A DNA stretch of 64,000 nucleotides from Nemania diffusa. Lineage: Eukaryota; Ascomycota; Sordariomycetes; Xylariales; Xylariaceae. The translations under genes were made by a program, and so were the position numbers. The stretch spans positions 6,525,001 through 6,589,000 of the forward strand of contig JBBPUQ010000002.1 of NCBI GenBank assembly GCA_038501195.1. The letters are read 5' to 3'. Positions 22,725 through 34,961 of this stretch are shown one piece after another (position 1 is the first letter of the stretch; every line of letters starts with the position of its first letter). The notes beneath the pieces were generated by a model that was not told the DNA's origin, did no database searches, and saw only the letters and a program-made list of their open reading frames with translations.

Positions 22725-24252
22725 TTACATCATGGGCATGCTTAGACCGGGAAGCTCGGTGAGCCCTGTGATTTAGAATGTCAGCGCTGTCTCGCGTCGC
22801 GAAACTAGGAAAAAAGTCAAACTTACAGCCCTCGTGGTCCTCCTGCACAATAGGCTTGATAGAGCAGGCCTTGGCGTTGGTGATGGCCTGGTTGGCGAGC
22901 GTGGAGCACTTGGCGCCCATGCAGCCCGAGGTGTCCATGGCCTTCTGCAGGGAGTCGGCCTTCCAGCCGAAGACGTAGTCACCGTGTTGGCCGTAACCTA
23001 CAGCCATGTCACTTATTAGTATACGGAAAATAGGATTACCATTCTTGAGGTAAGGTTACGCACCGGTGTTGTCGCCCGTGCTCAGGTAGAACGGCTGCGA
23101 GCCGTCGGTGGGCCAGTCGGCGGGGTTGTTGAACTTGGTGGTGTCCCAGACCACCTCGTACATGAGCTGCGGGATGCGGACGGGGTGCGTCGACGGGCAC
23201 GCGCCGCCGAGGCTCAGGAAGTCCGCGGGGCCTGTCGTCGGGTAGGTGATGTGGTCCTGGTGGTTGGGTGTGTCGAGGTTCTTGCCGTCCCAGCAACTAA
23301 TAGTATCCATCAGCACTAGATATTTTGGCGGCGTTGTATGGCAGCATGACTTACGTTGGGAACAGGATGTTGGAGCGGATACCGCCGGCGCACTGCTTCT
23401 TGGGGAAGTACTCAGTGTCGAGACTGTTCCGTTCATCTATCATTAGCGACCATCTCTATCATACGATACGGCGACCAGTTAACTCACGTGTTGTCCATGC
23501 ATGGAGCAGCGTAGTCGCCGCCAAAGTTGGGGCCGGTGTAGCAGCGGTAGCAGTTCTGGTGCTTGAGCTTGGTGCCGGTGCGCGAGCGGGCCATGGCATC
23601 TCCGACGAGCATGCGGAAACCCTGTTGATTATATGCTGTTAGTCCGTGCTGTTCTATGGCTAGACTAAGGGGGTGAGGGTGACGAACGGGCTTGAAGGCC
23701 GTGATCTTGCCTGGTTGGGCTGAGACGTAGTACACGAGCACACCTCCAGCAGTTTGTGTGCTGAAGTTGTCATTGAATTGGTATCTAATAATAACGGAAA
23801 TCGTGTTAGTAAGTGTACGGCTTTTTATTGTGAATTTTTCAACCTGGATTTCGGAAGAGAACAACAGATTCAGTGTAAGTGTTTGTCAATAACAAAAAAA
23901 GGGGTAAACCATACGCAGCACCACCCTGAGGCACCCGCTTGTAAGTGCCATTGCGGGCCTTGAAGTACAAGTTCGCAGTCCAGTAGTTGCTGAAGTCCTC
24001 CGAGAACGCGCAGGTGGTGCACGAGGCGGCGGTCGAGACGTCGCCGGTGGTCATGGACGCGTTGAACGTGTTGCCGCCGACGATCTGGTGGACGTGCGGC
24101 GACGGGACCGCGCCCGGGTTCACGAGGGGGTCCAGCCGGTCGATGACCACCTGCGCGCAGCCGAACCGCAGCATCGTCACGCCGCCGCCGCCGCCGAATT
24201 GCGGCACCGCGCCCGCCACGCTCGCGAGCCCGAGGATCGTGGACCAATACAT
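22725..24252 (-). CDS. secreted DUF1996 protein
   Basis: Seven minus-strand exons: 24252-23915, 23784-23688, 23621-23488, 23423-23355, 23296-23064, 22997-22827 and 22765-22725 (360 aa). All junctions keep phase and reconstruct the family sequence. The signal peptide is MYWSTILGLASVAGAVPQ. The mature protein shows DUF1996 hallmarks: LRFGCAQVVIDRLDPLVNPG, SPHVHQIVGGNTFNASM, SEDFSNYWTANLYFKARNGT, GFRMLVGD, CPSTHPVRIPQLMYEV, WPTDGSQPFYLSTGD and YGQHGDYVFGW. It ends at LTELPGLSMPMM, so no WSC or CBM1 domain is attached. The family is common in fungi and its enzymatic role is unknown; a cell-wall or secreted carbohydrate-related function is often assumed. Many conserved Cys suggest disulfides. The acceptor for exon 4 is inside an apparent ATG-containing stretch and was chosen by phase. 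Confidence 0.9.
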
Positions 24253-25741
24253 TCTGATCGAGGCCGAGGGGAATGTGCTGTGTGCTCTGCGCTCTTCTGT
24301 GCTGGGGATGCGATGCGTTGTTTGTCCTGTGCTGTAGGGAGCAGAGGAAGAGAGGAAGGGGGGAGGCCAGGCTTGGGACTTGTGCAGGGCCCTTCCCTTC
24401 ATATGTTTATACTAGAACGCACGGGGTAACGGGAAAAGGGGGGTGCATGTGGGCATGAGTCCGCCACCACCATATTACTGCTGTACTGCCGAACCATATG
24501 TCTTGTTTCCCTCATATTGAGGGTGTGGTGGTGGCTGTAGCTAGGCCACGACGGCATTTCTCTAATAGGCTATATCGTACAGCAGAGATTAATTGCTTCG
24601 TTGATGACCGTGACTCGACGGAAGGGGTGGATGGTTGGTCCCCGTCGACGAGGCAGATACAATTAGCCGGCCGGGTAGAACGTCGACAGGAAGGCTGTCG
24701 CCCAATCCAACCACCCTCAGCGCGACCTGTGAGTATATAGAATGGGCCATGCCATGCACTGCCATGCCTTGCCACGCGCCCGCACACTCCGCATCGCTGG
24801 CTGTGTATATATTGCAGTCTTGGATCAGGGCACTGGACTGTCTCTATGGAAGGTCGATATCAGGTCTCATTTTCTACCCGCATCAAGTCCGCACCCTGTC
24901 ATCTAGCAATATAACCTCACAGCCACATGTCCTCATCGTCGGGTCGGGAGGGCGGCGGGCAATCTCCCGTATGGCAGGATGGCACAACGCGGTTTAAATC
25001 GGGCACCTTGGACATAGGAGACGCAACAACAGCCGATTCACTGTTCATAGAGGAACATGATCTATAACCTAAACACTATCGAGTAGGAACGGCTGTCCGC
25101 AGCTAAAAGTTTGGCGCCAGTGATTTCCCAGGGCTATGAGGTCTAAATTTAACTCGGATCTAATCTCGGGGGCTTTAATAAATTGCGTTCGGAATAATCT
25201 ACGAGGTATGAAAATCGAGCCTGATCCAGCTACAAACAAAGTATTACGTACCAAGTGGGCTCCGGTCAGAAGGGAAATATACAATCTGGTCCATCTAAAT
25301 CGTGACTGTAGGCGGCGAATCTAGCATTATTCTCGCCACAGGGTGCTACAAATCTCTTGGTCCTGCCTTTGCTGTAAATTGAAGGGCCGGGAGTGACGAT
25401 GACGGTAGGTATTATATTGCTAACTCGCATTGCCGGTGCCTAACCCACTACGCTAGGTTTATCTTGGCTGCGAGAACGAAGTTGATATAGCCTTATTGAA
25501 GTCAATCTTAAATTTAGTCTACGAGGTACTACTTCTTTTAAATCTCTAGGCCTAAGACAACCCTTGAGATGTCGAAAAGCTTATCCTAGATCAGTTAATC
25601 ACTAATCTGTATCTACCTACTTCCAGCTAGGTGGAAGGCTAGTTATTCTTTTCGGTAATCATATCGCTGGGTATTAGAAAAGAGACAAGTAGACGGCAAT
25701 GCCAGTAACTTGAGACGAACGAGATCTGCACGGCAAGTAGT
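24253..25741. other. 1.5 kb intergenic, no gene seen
   Basis: Upstream flank of the DUF1996 gene and 3' flank of the glutaminyl-tRNA synthetase gene. No gene or repeat was recognised. Confidence 0.5.
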
Positions 25742-28700
25742 TCAACTCTTTCCGGCGTCCTCTTTCAACGATACGATTCTGTTGAGTACTACCTTGGAAT
25801 CAGTGCTATCGACTGGATCCATAGCCTGCCATAAACATGTTAACATAAGAATCTCGGATGTCGGGTAGTGAGTAGCATGGCACTTACAAAATAGGCAACT
25901 CTCATTCCCTGGAATCGCACGCTCTCTAGACCTCCCTTGCCAAGCTCGCTTTCACCCGCTGCCTCAGGCCAAGGAGCACGAGCCTTAACCTCATCAAATC
26001 CTGATTCAATCTTTGCCTTGGAGTAAGTGACTTCACTCTCCGGGTTTAGGTCATTTAAATATCCACCCTCGGCATCGTCCGGTTTTTCTGATTTGAACAA
26101 CGAGTTGTGAACCCGCACTTCGACCTCACGTGAGCCAGAAGGTACCCACTGAATAAACGTCTTTGGTTTCTTCGTCTCTTTATCAAACACGGCGCGAATC
26201 TCGGTGACTTCGCCTGTCGCTTCGTCTTTGGTAAAAGAGACGGCCTTGATAGGATAGGGAGCCTGAAGTAAGCCAACTGTCTTGTTCGGCGCAAGTCGGA
26301 AATAGTCCTTGCTATCAACCTAACTAGATGTTAATATTTATCACTTATAACACATCTTTTGGAAGAGATCAGAAAAGTTAACGGCAAGGGGTGACAGCAT
26401 ACCTCGCGGAAATCGGAACGATCAATGTATACAGTCGGTGTAAACTTTAGCTTGTGAGATCCCATTTTCGGGTTTTTAGGAGAAAAGGGCACATCGACCT
26501 CTATTTCCTCTGCGTCCTCTATAACAACTGGGACCGGGTCAAGGACGAGCATCAATCTGGGTACCGTACGCTCTAGATATCTTCGGACAGTCTGCTCGAA
26601 CCTCGAGATTTGAATGACACTAGGTGCAGTGGTGACTCCAAGTTCGGAAACGAACTCGACAATGGCTCCCGGCGGTACACCTCTTCGTTTGATACTTCGA
26701 AATAGATGGTAAGCACTCTGTCGCGGGTTTGAGGATGTCGTAGAGTTTGATATCTCAAAAGTACTTACGCGATCAAGGTAAACAACCGGGGATCATCCCA
26801 TCCTCTTACAATTTTTTGATCGACTAATTTCATGATCTTTCTCTTGGATAGAACAGTCCCCGTAATACTCTAACCGACTACAGTTAACAAGAGCTATCGA
26901 AAATGGAAAATGATCTGATTCACTTACTAATCGGCCGTACTCGCGCTGCATGGGCTCGTAAACCTCGACTTAAACAGTCAATAGTTAGCAATTTCCCATT
27001 AAGGTAGGATACACCTACGAGAGCCTAGGTATATACGGAGCACCCTAATACTAGATTTACTTACGAGTTTTGTTGAGCCATTCATAGCTAACTCGGCTCT
27101 GGACGAACTATTTAAACTAAGGATTAGTGGTTGTGGTTTATAATGAACGCTCTAAGAGCTGTGGGAGTCGGTAGGATTTGTAGAAATAGATAGTTCCCAA
27201 TAGGGCAATTCTCGTTTCCAAAAAGGAGGGAAAGGGAAAATAGGAGATTTTGGGGTACTCACCTCAGTCGTGCACAGCGAGTGGGTGATGGATTCAAAGC
27301 TGTCGACTAAGCAATGAGTGAAATCATCTGTTTCCGCCCCCAAAACAGACCATTAGCTACTTAACTTTCAAAGCAATAGAAATGAAAAGGGGGGAAGGTG
27401 AATTAGGCCGAGAGGTTTGGGGTTGATAAAAAAAAAGAAACCCAGCAAAGATGACCAAGGAGGTAAACCAATGGATTAATGAAGGACTAACAAGTTGGGT
27501 ATATCCGCCATTTAGACCCTGTGCGATGGTGGGGCTTGTCGAGAACTCTGTCTGTGCGCGGTGTTAGTAGAAAAGAATCGGGAGCGAGGCCCTATCTTGC
27601 GATAGGTTAAAGTTGAATTGAGTTCGTACAAGCAGCGAGATCCCACATTTGACTTTGGCACCAATAATCAGTCAGGCTCTTCTTAAGGTCTAAGTCAACC
27701 CTTGGCACTGGAATCACTCACGGATTGCCATCCTCAATGTCCTGTTTCATTCGTAGGAAGGCTTCTCTTGGTTTGTATTTGCCGTCTCTCATGCCTCTAA
27801 ACTCGGCCAAGTTTGTCTCGACACTCTGTTCGGCGTGAGAACAGCGGAACCTCGGTCCATGATCCTCACCACCCCGCTGCGCCTTAATCTCCTCGTCTAT
27901 CGGTTCGAGGCAATTAGTACATGCTCCCACAATCGACACGGCATCGCCTGGGAGGAGGGGGGGCTCACCGTTGCAATGGCAGACGTAGGCCTTCTCGACC
28001 TGGATCAGTTTCTCGGCCAAGTCGTAGAGTCTCTGAAAGTGATCGCTCGAGTACGTGACGGCACGAGGGGTGAATCCCAGCCACTGAACCATTTCTACTC
28101 AAGTCAGACGGAGGGATCACTCGCATATACAGACGCGACGCACACGCACCTTCGATAGCAACAAAGTATTTCTCCTCTTCGGCCTCGGGGTTCGTGTCGT
28201 CCATTCTCAGATAAGTCTCGCCCCCGTGATACTTGGAAAAGCCGAAGTTGATGCAAATGGCCTTCGCATGACCGATATGCAGGAATCCGTTCTACGCACG
28301 CGAACGCTGTCAATAGAGGGCCTCTAAGTAACCCAGACAAGGCGGGTGGTTGGGTTAGGTTGGGTATTCTCACGGGCTCGGGAGGGAATCGCGTAAACAC
28401 AGGCTTCATGGGGCGCTCTTTGAAGACCTTTAATAGATTGAGGTAACAGTTAGCCGCTGAGCACTGAATATCGAGACTGTATAGAGAGTGTATGGAGTGG
28501 CGTATGCTCACGTCGTCGAGGAAGCCGAGCTTGAAGATGGCGTCTGGATCGACGACGGACTCTTCCTGCTTCGCCTTGGGCTTGGGCGCATTCTGTTTGC
28601 TCGAGTCCTGGGAGGGAGTAGCAGCGGCCGCGGCCCTAGCCTTCTCGGTAGCGGCCTTCTTCGCTCGTTTCTGGGTGCGTTTCTTGAGCTCGTTCTTCGA

Positions 28701-28766
28701 TATCATCTCCCCCGTGACATCGTCTAACACCAGTTTGGCCGTGGCCTCAGCGATGGCGTCGGCCAT
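25742..28766 (-). CDS. GLN4: cytosolic glutaminyl-tRNA synthetase
   Basis: Charges tRNA-Gln with glutamine. Thirteen minus-strand exons: 28766-28512, 28427-28374, 28291-28150, 28094-27722, 27652-27630, 27551-27492, 27327-27263, 27107-27065, 26968-26928, 26869-26769, 26694-26403, 26319-25888 and 25825-25742 (654 aa). All are in phase. The class I signature HIGH is at 108-111 ([12 protein letters not shown]). [33 protein letters not shown] and [12 protein letters not shown] follow. The KMSKS-type loop is VLSKRKI (LSKR 359-362). [19 protein letters not shown] and the two-part anticodon-binding beta-barrel region end at EDAGKS. The N-terminus is a Lys/Ala-rich extension of about 80 residues, not the long helical domain of yeast Gln4. 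Exons of 23, 41, 43, 54, 60 and 65 nt make this gene unusually fragmented. Confidence 0.96.
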
Positions 28767-29761
28767 GTTTGCTCTTCAATATGCGTATTCGCGCGATCGC
28801 CGTTATGGGGTAAAATGCGTGCTATTTTCTATGTCGTGATTCTGGCGAGGTTAAAGTAAAGAAAGGAGCAGCGTGTTTCGGCGTTCGTTGTGTGACTCAA
28901 CGGAATGCAACATTCAGGCGCAATCATCAAACACGAGATAAGATAGATCGATTAGGTACCTCCTGTCGCAGCTGATGGAGGGGCATTGGACAAATATGCA
29001 CAGCCACAGCATGGAGGGGTAGACGATGCTTAGGTAGGTACTGTGTGGCAGGCGCGTTGATAGAATTGAAAGTTGCAGCCACAGGATTACAGTGCCGGAA
29101 CACAGTGCCCTTCTCTATCCCTACCGCTCGCATTTACTACGTAATTCTCGGAATACCTACACTATGAATATATGCCTAGAATACCTAGAGAGGCACTTCC
29201 TCTGTTTGACTCTTGTGATATTAAATACATATACACAATATCTAAGTAGCAACTGTGTGGAATCAACATAGGTTATCTTTGATCTGAGAGTCTTATTTCG
29301 AACCGTAGGATAATTTCTAACCAGGCTGTACGTGTAATATCTTGGACGTACCCAGGTACAGCGCCGATCGTCCGATGGAATGTGATACATCTCCCGCCCA
29401 TGTTTTGAATAATAAGTAAAATACATAATTCGCTTCATTGAATTCAAATGATTATATGTAGAGGGTATCTCGCATCGCTAACCTCCCAACTCCACTTGCT
29501 CTACTCTGAGTTGCTCCGCTACCTATCGCAACAATACAAAATCGCGAGCCTACTCTAGCCAAGGCGCACGCATATATATATATATATATATACTCTTATA
29601 TATACATACACCTATAAGGTGACCTCATCTACTATGTTCAAGTCAGCAACGATAAGCTATGATGACGTAGGACACATACGCAAGCACGGCCATCTCCCGG
29701 GGATGCTGTAGAAGGGAACGGACACCAATTAGATAAAATGTCGACGACCTGAGCATTCAAC
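28767..29761. other. intergenic with a TA microsatellite
   Basis: No gene seen. A pure (TA)n run lies at 29572-29592. The GlnRS promoter is in the first few hundred bases. Confidence 0.55.
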
Positions 29762-31841
29762 TCACAGACGCAGCTCCTGGAATGCCCTCGCGCACTCGAC
29801 ATCGCGTTTCATACGCGTCTCCTCCGCTTCTGTTTCCTCGCCGGCTTCCCGATGCCAGGTCTCGAGGAGTGTTAGCGTCTCGTAGTAATTCTTGCCTGCG
29901 TCCCATGCATTAATTTGCACTATAACACCGACGAGTCAGTTGTGTTCACCATTATCTTGCACGTCATACTTTGTAGGAGAGTTCCGCGAAACCGGAGCCC
30001 ATCTGCCCTTGCGGGACCGGGCAAAGCACCAAAAACGTCCCATGTCTGTGGGAGGCTAGACAAGGAAAAGAGGACACGGAGGGGAGGGAAAGTAGGAGTC
30101 TATACGCACCCTCGGCGGCTTGGCGTAGGTGCTCTCGCGCCAGCTTATGATCAGCGTTACAGCTAGCCTTACTACCCCGGCAGCGCGCCCGATTGTTCAG
30201 GGCCTGGGCGTAGAGACAAACGAAGTGTAGGTACCGCGGGTACGGGCGCCCCGCCTTGGTGAGTAGTTTTAACGCTATATTCGAGATCCTCGGGTCCATC
30301 CAAGCCGTTGAATTCCCAAACATAATCAGCAGGTCCGCCCGCATGTCCCACACATTTCGGCCCTCGTCCGAGCCGTATATCGTCGCTGTCGGGATCTCGT
30401 CGGGCTCCCACAACCCCTGATTTAAGTAGTACCGGTGGTAATAGGACCTATCCATCGGCAGCACATCCCACGGTTGGATAAGCGTGTAGTCGAACGGCTT
30501 GCCGTCGAATTTGCCGTTGCACTGTTTCGAAGAGAACCGCCGGCTCCATTGCAACATCGCGACGTTGTGATCGATGCTGAAGGTATTCGCCAGCTTAGCG
30601 AAGGCCGCCAACAACCGCCTCAGCTTGTCGTTCACCCTGCGCGTCTGGGCCAGCTTCTCCAGATAACTCCAGAGGTTTTTGTAGATGCCCGGGTCCGGAT
30701 ACCGGCTGACGGCCCCGAATAATTCGTAGACGGCGAAATGCGCCGACTCGTCCAATACGCGATCGATGGTCAAAAATGCGCGCTGGCAGAGGCGCCCCCC
30801 TTCGCTTATCTTCTGGATCGTGAGGAGCCAGCAGCCGTGGGTGAGGAGCGCGACAGAGCGCATTGCTTCGCTCTCGTGGTACTGGTCCAGGTTCTCAAAG
30901 TACCGGATGTCCAGTTTCGGTGGCATGAGGGGGTGATCTAGTGACCAGTGTAAGTATGACTCTTGTAAGATAAAGTCGTCCGGGTCCCGAATTTCCTTGG
31001 GCAGTGCCGGTGCTGGAGGCGGCGGTGGCGTCCGAACCCGCAGCGTGGGCGGTAGGTCACCCGACTGAACCTCCTCGAGCAGGTCGACTCGTTGCAGGCC
31101 TTTCCTTTTCATGTAAGCATAGAGGTTGATGGTTCTCCCGTTGCGCCGAAACGTCGTCTCCTTGCCCATCTTCAGCCGCTGTTGCTGCAGGTGTAGCAGA
31201 TTGACCACATCATGTTTCCGGTTGTTCTTGAAGTACCTCCACTGTCCCAACTTGGTCTTGTACATCTTGGGCCTTGTCCGCTACGTCAGTCATGCTGTCC
31301 ACCCACAGCGATTTCCAGAACGTGAGCACTCACGAAGCTTCAAACCCCCGTTCTTCTCGCAAGATGGCCATCACATCCTATTCAGGGAGGCAGTAGTTAG
31401 AAGGTGTCAGTGACGATGAGTAATGGAAGAGAGACGACAGGGTCTCGGGGCCAATGCTAGAGCCAACAGCGGGTGGAATGAACGACCATTGTTGGTGTTG
31501 CTTCTTGCCTGCGACTCACAAGGCGCCAAAAAGAGGATGAGAATGAGGCGTCAAGAAGGAAATCTAACCTCCAGAGTTCGGTTCTCTGCCAAGTACAACC
31601 GCTCAATTTCAGATTTCAGGGCATCCCATACTTCTGGGCCGTGAGACTTTTGACGGCGGCTGCCTCGCCTCTGGGCCTTAGCGGATGCCGGTTCACAGGA
31701 CTTGGAGTCGCTCTCGGTGTCCGGTGATGTTTCGGCCTCGGCAGATGACACCACAGAGATGGCTACATCCTTTTCGGAATCGGGAGACGGGTAGCTCTTA
31801 GACATGGCTACGGCATGCGCATGCGAAGATTTCTTGTCCAT
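29762..31841 (-). CDS. Clr5-domain protein
   Basis: Minus-strand exons 31841-31569, 31377-31334, 31272-30110 and 29919-29762 give 545 aa. Splicing assembles the Clr5 domain, a fungal DNA-binding-like module, at about residues 69-125: PEVWDALKSEIERLYLAEN, DVMAILREERGFEAS, PKMYKTKLGQWRYFKNNR. A basic patch (KAQRRGSRRQK) precedes it. A proline-rich linker (TPPPPPAPALP) leads to a long helical C-terminal region (RAFLTIDRVLDESAHFAV, DKLRRLLAAFAKLANTF, ALNNRARCRG) without a recognised domain, perhaps TPR-like. The start is the first ATG in an open frame; a second ATG 12 codons on is possible. The terminal TGA lies inside a GTGAGT that could be a donor to one more exon ending near 29660. A transcription-factor role is inferred from the family only. 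Confidence 0.82.
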
Positions 31842-34259
31842 CTCACCTATGCCGCGTGTTATAATAGGCGTAGGAGAGCCGTCGATAGATGATGATGAGG
31901 GAGCGGACAGGAGGGTCGCCCGGGATGAAGCCTTCGTGGTGATCCCCCAAATACCCCGGAGGGAACCAGCATTCTCACCTGAGAGGTGTTTTCCCCTCCC
32001 CAACCAATCGACTGACGCTATAACGGAGGGTGGCTATCGAGGCAGATGGCAGGGACCATGAAGGCAAATTGGCATGTAAATAAGTCTGTGGGTTGGGTAG
32101 ATTGGTAAGTAGGTACCCGGGTGAGTATGTATGTATGTAAGTAAGTGGCTGTGAGTAAGTAAGTGAGTAAGTAGATAAATCGGCCCGCAATTCGAATGTT
32201 GTCTAAGTGTCGGAATCTGACCTCTCGCTTCTCCAAGGTGGATAGTGTAAGTAGACTCTCTCGCTGGTCCATATGTACGTAGTTATGAATGCGGGCAGGT
32301 AGGCATGGACATACCTACATCTACCTATATGTAGTTATACTTACCTGACATTACCTGTAATGCGCTAAGGTCCCTAAGGCACTAGGTAGGTACCCAGCAT
32401 ATAGGTATGGAAAGCAGATAGCCGCCTATAAGTAGTAGGTAGGCAGACTAAATTGATTCGCAGGGGGATCGAAGGATACTTGGGCCGCCTTGACAGGCCC
32501 CTAGACAGGCCCCTAAACAGGCTTCTCAGCAGGATGTGTAAGAAGCTACCTAGGGCTGTACTTTGTCGTGCGGTTGACCGGGGTGACCGCTACTCCTTTT
32601 TCAGCCAGGAGCCCGGGGCCGAACGGCCTAGGGCCAATTACTACGATGCAAAAGTGACCTTGACCATGACCATGTCCATATCCCATGTCGAGCTGGGGAT
32701 GTATGTTGTGTAAGTAGTGTGATCCGGTCCCGACTCTCTGGGTTTTCCGGTTTACGTTACTGTATGCGTATGAGATGAGATGGAGAACATGGATACTCGG
32801 ACCTACAGCGTCTGCCTAGCTACCTGCCTACCGTACAATGGGCTTATAAAGCTAGATGTGCGGTAGGTATATACTTTATATATGTATGTAAGTGAAATGG
32901 CGGCATGAGTCCTACCTCACGATGTTATGCTGTTAGATGTATTGTACATAGGTTGGTAACAGACCGGTGTACATAGTGTAGAGTAGTATCGTAGGAGTCA
33001 TAGGTCAGTATCATCCCAGTATTTTGCTTGGCGGGTGGTATTGCATTCGACGTGACCTGGACGTGACGTTTCTTTCTTGAACGATCCTTTTTCTTTTTTT
33101 CTGAGCTCGCTTCGTGAGCGCATCTACTAAGAGGTACCCACTAGATACGCAGTACTACGTAAATAGCATGGTCTGCTCGCCTCTTCCTACATTCAATACA
33201 TACATCCTACCTGGTAGATATGTACCTATATGCGTAGGCATTTCAAGCTCATCGTGAAAAGTGTATACTCACTCTTACTTACGTGGAGTATGAAGTACGC
33301 ACTTACTAAGTAAGTACGTAACACGTAAACGAGACATGGGTATTATCTGGGTTAGGTAGGCATATACCTTACCTTATCCATTTCATTTTCGCAACATACC
33401 CCCTAAAGAAGGTATCAAGTAGGTAGATCGGTAAATGCAAATAGGCATATCGCGTCCACTTCCTCTCAGCTCCAGGAAATAGTGCTGACAAAGGAATCTG
33501 GTGTTAGTTAGTAGTTAGGGAGGTGGTCTTTTACCTACTTATGCCTCCTGCATATGTACTCTATAGTGGGTAGCTAGAAATCTGCACGTAAGGGAATGAA
33601 ATGCTTCTTCTTTTTGTTGGTATATGGTGGTGGTGTGATTGGTAATGCAACAGGATCTAAATTTCGATCTCCTTAGCTTAAGCGCTATTTATCCATCCCG
33701 ATGGGCCTCCTTGGCTTACCTTATTATAATGGGTACCATGCAAGTGCTCTGTTGTTATATCGGTGAAAAGGTATTAGGGACGCTCGCATAGTTGCATACA
33801 CCAGTAAAACTATTATTCGATCGGAAAGGGTCTCTAAAGGGATAGTGTTAGAAATACCCATCGTGCCAAAAGATAAACTTAATATTTCAATTTTTATTGT
33901 AATATTTGTAACAGATAGTAGGTACCTAATAGACTTGACTGCCTGCCTAGGTACCTCTAGAGATAGTACTTTTTGACACTTAGAAGGGTCGGTGTGATAT
34001 GTCCGGGTTTGTACCGAGCCATCTCGGCTGGCTCGCCTTTTGTCCATATACTCTTAGATGTCTAAGTTAATTCGTCTAAGTAAATCATGATGTGTAGAGA
34101 AGGCCACAATAAGAAGCTTTCCTTTGGCTGGGTGTGGCTCTAAGATAATTACTGCATAGTCCTCTCAACTCACAACTTTGATGGAACCTATGTAGTATCT
34201 CCTCCGATTATGGCAGCATATCGGACGTTGCGATCTTCAAATCGTTGAATACGAGGCAA
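31842..34259. other. 2.4 kb intergenic, no gene seen
   Basis: AT-rich and full of TAGGTA and GTAAGTA motifs. No frame is convincing. Confidence 0.5.
32102..32175. repeat. GTAA/GTAT tetranucleotide-rich tract
   Basis: Imperfect tandem GTAAGTAAGT, GTATGTATGT and GAGTAAGTAAGT units upstream of the Clr5 gene. The sequence looks like repeated splice donors on the plus strand. It is read here simply as an imperfect microsatellite. Confidence 0.7.
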
Positions 34260-34961
34260 CTACCCTCTTTCAAGGTGTTTCTGGGGGATTCTTATCATCT
34301 CTGTCATTATTTCAATGCCTTCAAGTCCGTACTGCGAAAGGTCAAACCGGACAGAGTCGACGTCTTGGAATCCATGATGCTGATACAAGTGCCGACCTTG
34401 CTCGGAAGCCTGGACATAGCACTGCACACCAAGCGACTCGGACAAATCGATGCCCCATTGGACGAGGAGACTCCCGGCCCCTCGTCGACGATGTTTGTCA
34501 GTCGTAACGAGGAGAGCCAAGACTGAGAGTATGGTTGATGGTTAGACTCGTGCCTGGGGGTCGGCGGTTGACTCACGAAGGTGCGGAGTTTCTCCCATCT
34601 TGCCGCCATTGCGGCTGCTGAAGTATTCATGTGCAGCCTCTCTCAAAGCCCCAAATCCGTCTACCTCCTTGTCATGCGCGTTCATCGGCTGACGCAGCTT
34701 GTGTAGATCTGGACGTCCATGCTTGTAGACCTCCCACTTCGCAAAGGACAGGATCTCATCTTCGTTCTCTGGGTCAACAACCTTCATAAGTCTGACGTGC
34801 GGCTGGCTTTCGATGGCACTCTTAAATGAAGCCGCTTGCTCCTCGACGTAGCCTGCATAGGGCGGCGGGCGCCCGATAACGAGAGACCCCAGGGCGGCGA
34901 CACGCATCCTGGCACACTCGGCCACGTCTGTGAGCTCGACGGGGCGGACGGCTAGTCCCAT
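34260..34961 (-). CDS. GNAT-family N-acetyltransferase
   Basis: Two minus-strand exons, 34961-34577 and 34522-34260 (215 aa), joined in phase as HLLLALLVTTDKHRRRG. The N-terminal strand-helix unit is MGLAVRPVELTDVAECARMR. The acetyl-CoA pyrophosphate-binding motif is RRRGAGSLLVQWG, matching R-x-x-G-x-G/A. The last part, LYQHHGFQDVDSVRFDLSQY, is the typical GNAT C-terminal strand pair. An in-frame upstream ATG at 35024 would add 21 residues (MRISQYLTSS), but the fold starts cleanly at 34961. Single-domain fungal GNATs of this type have no assigned substrate. No signal peptide or membrane helix is seen. Confidence 0.87.
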
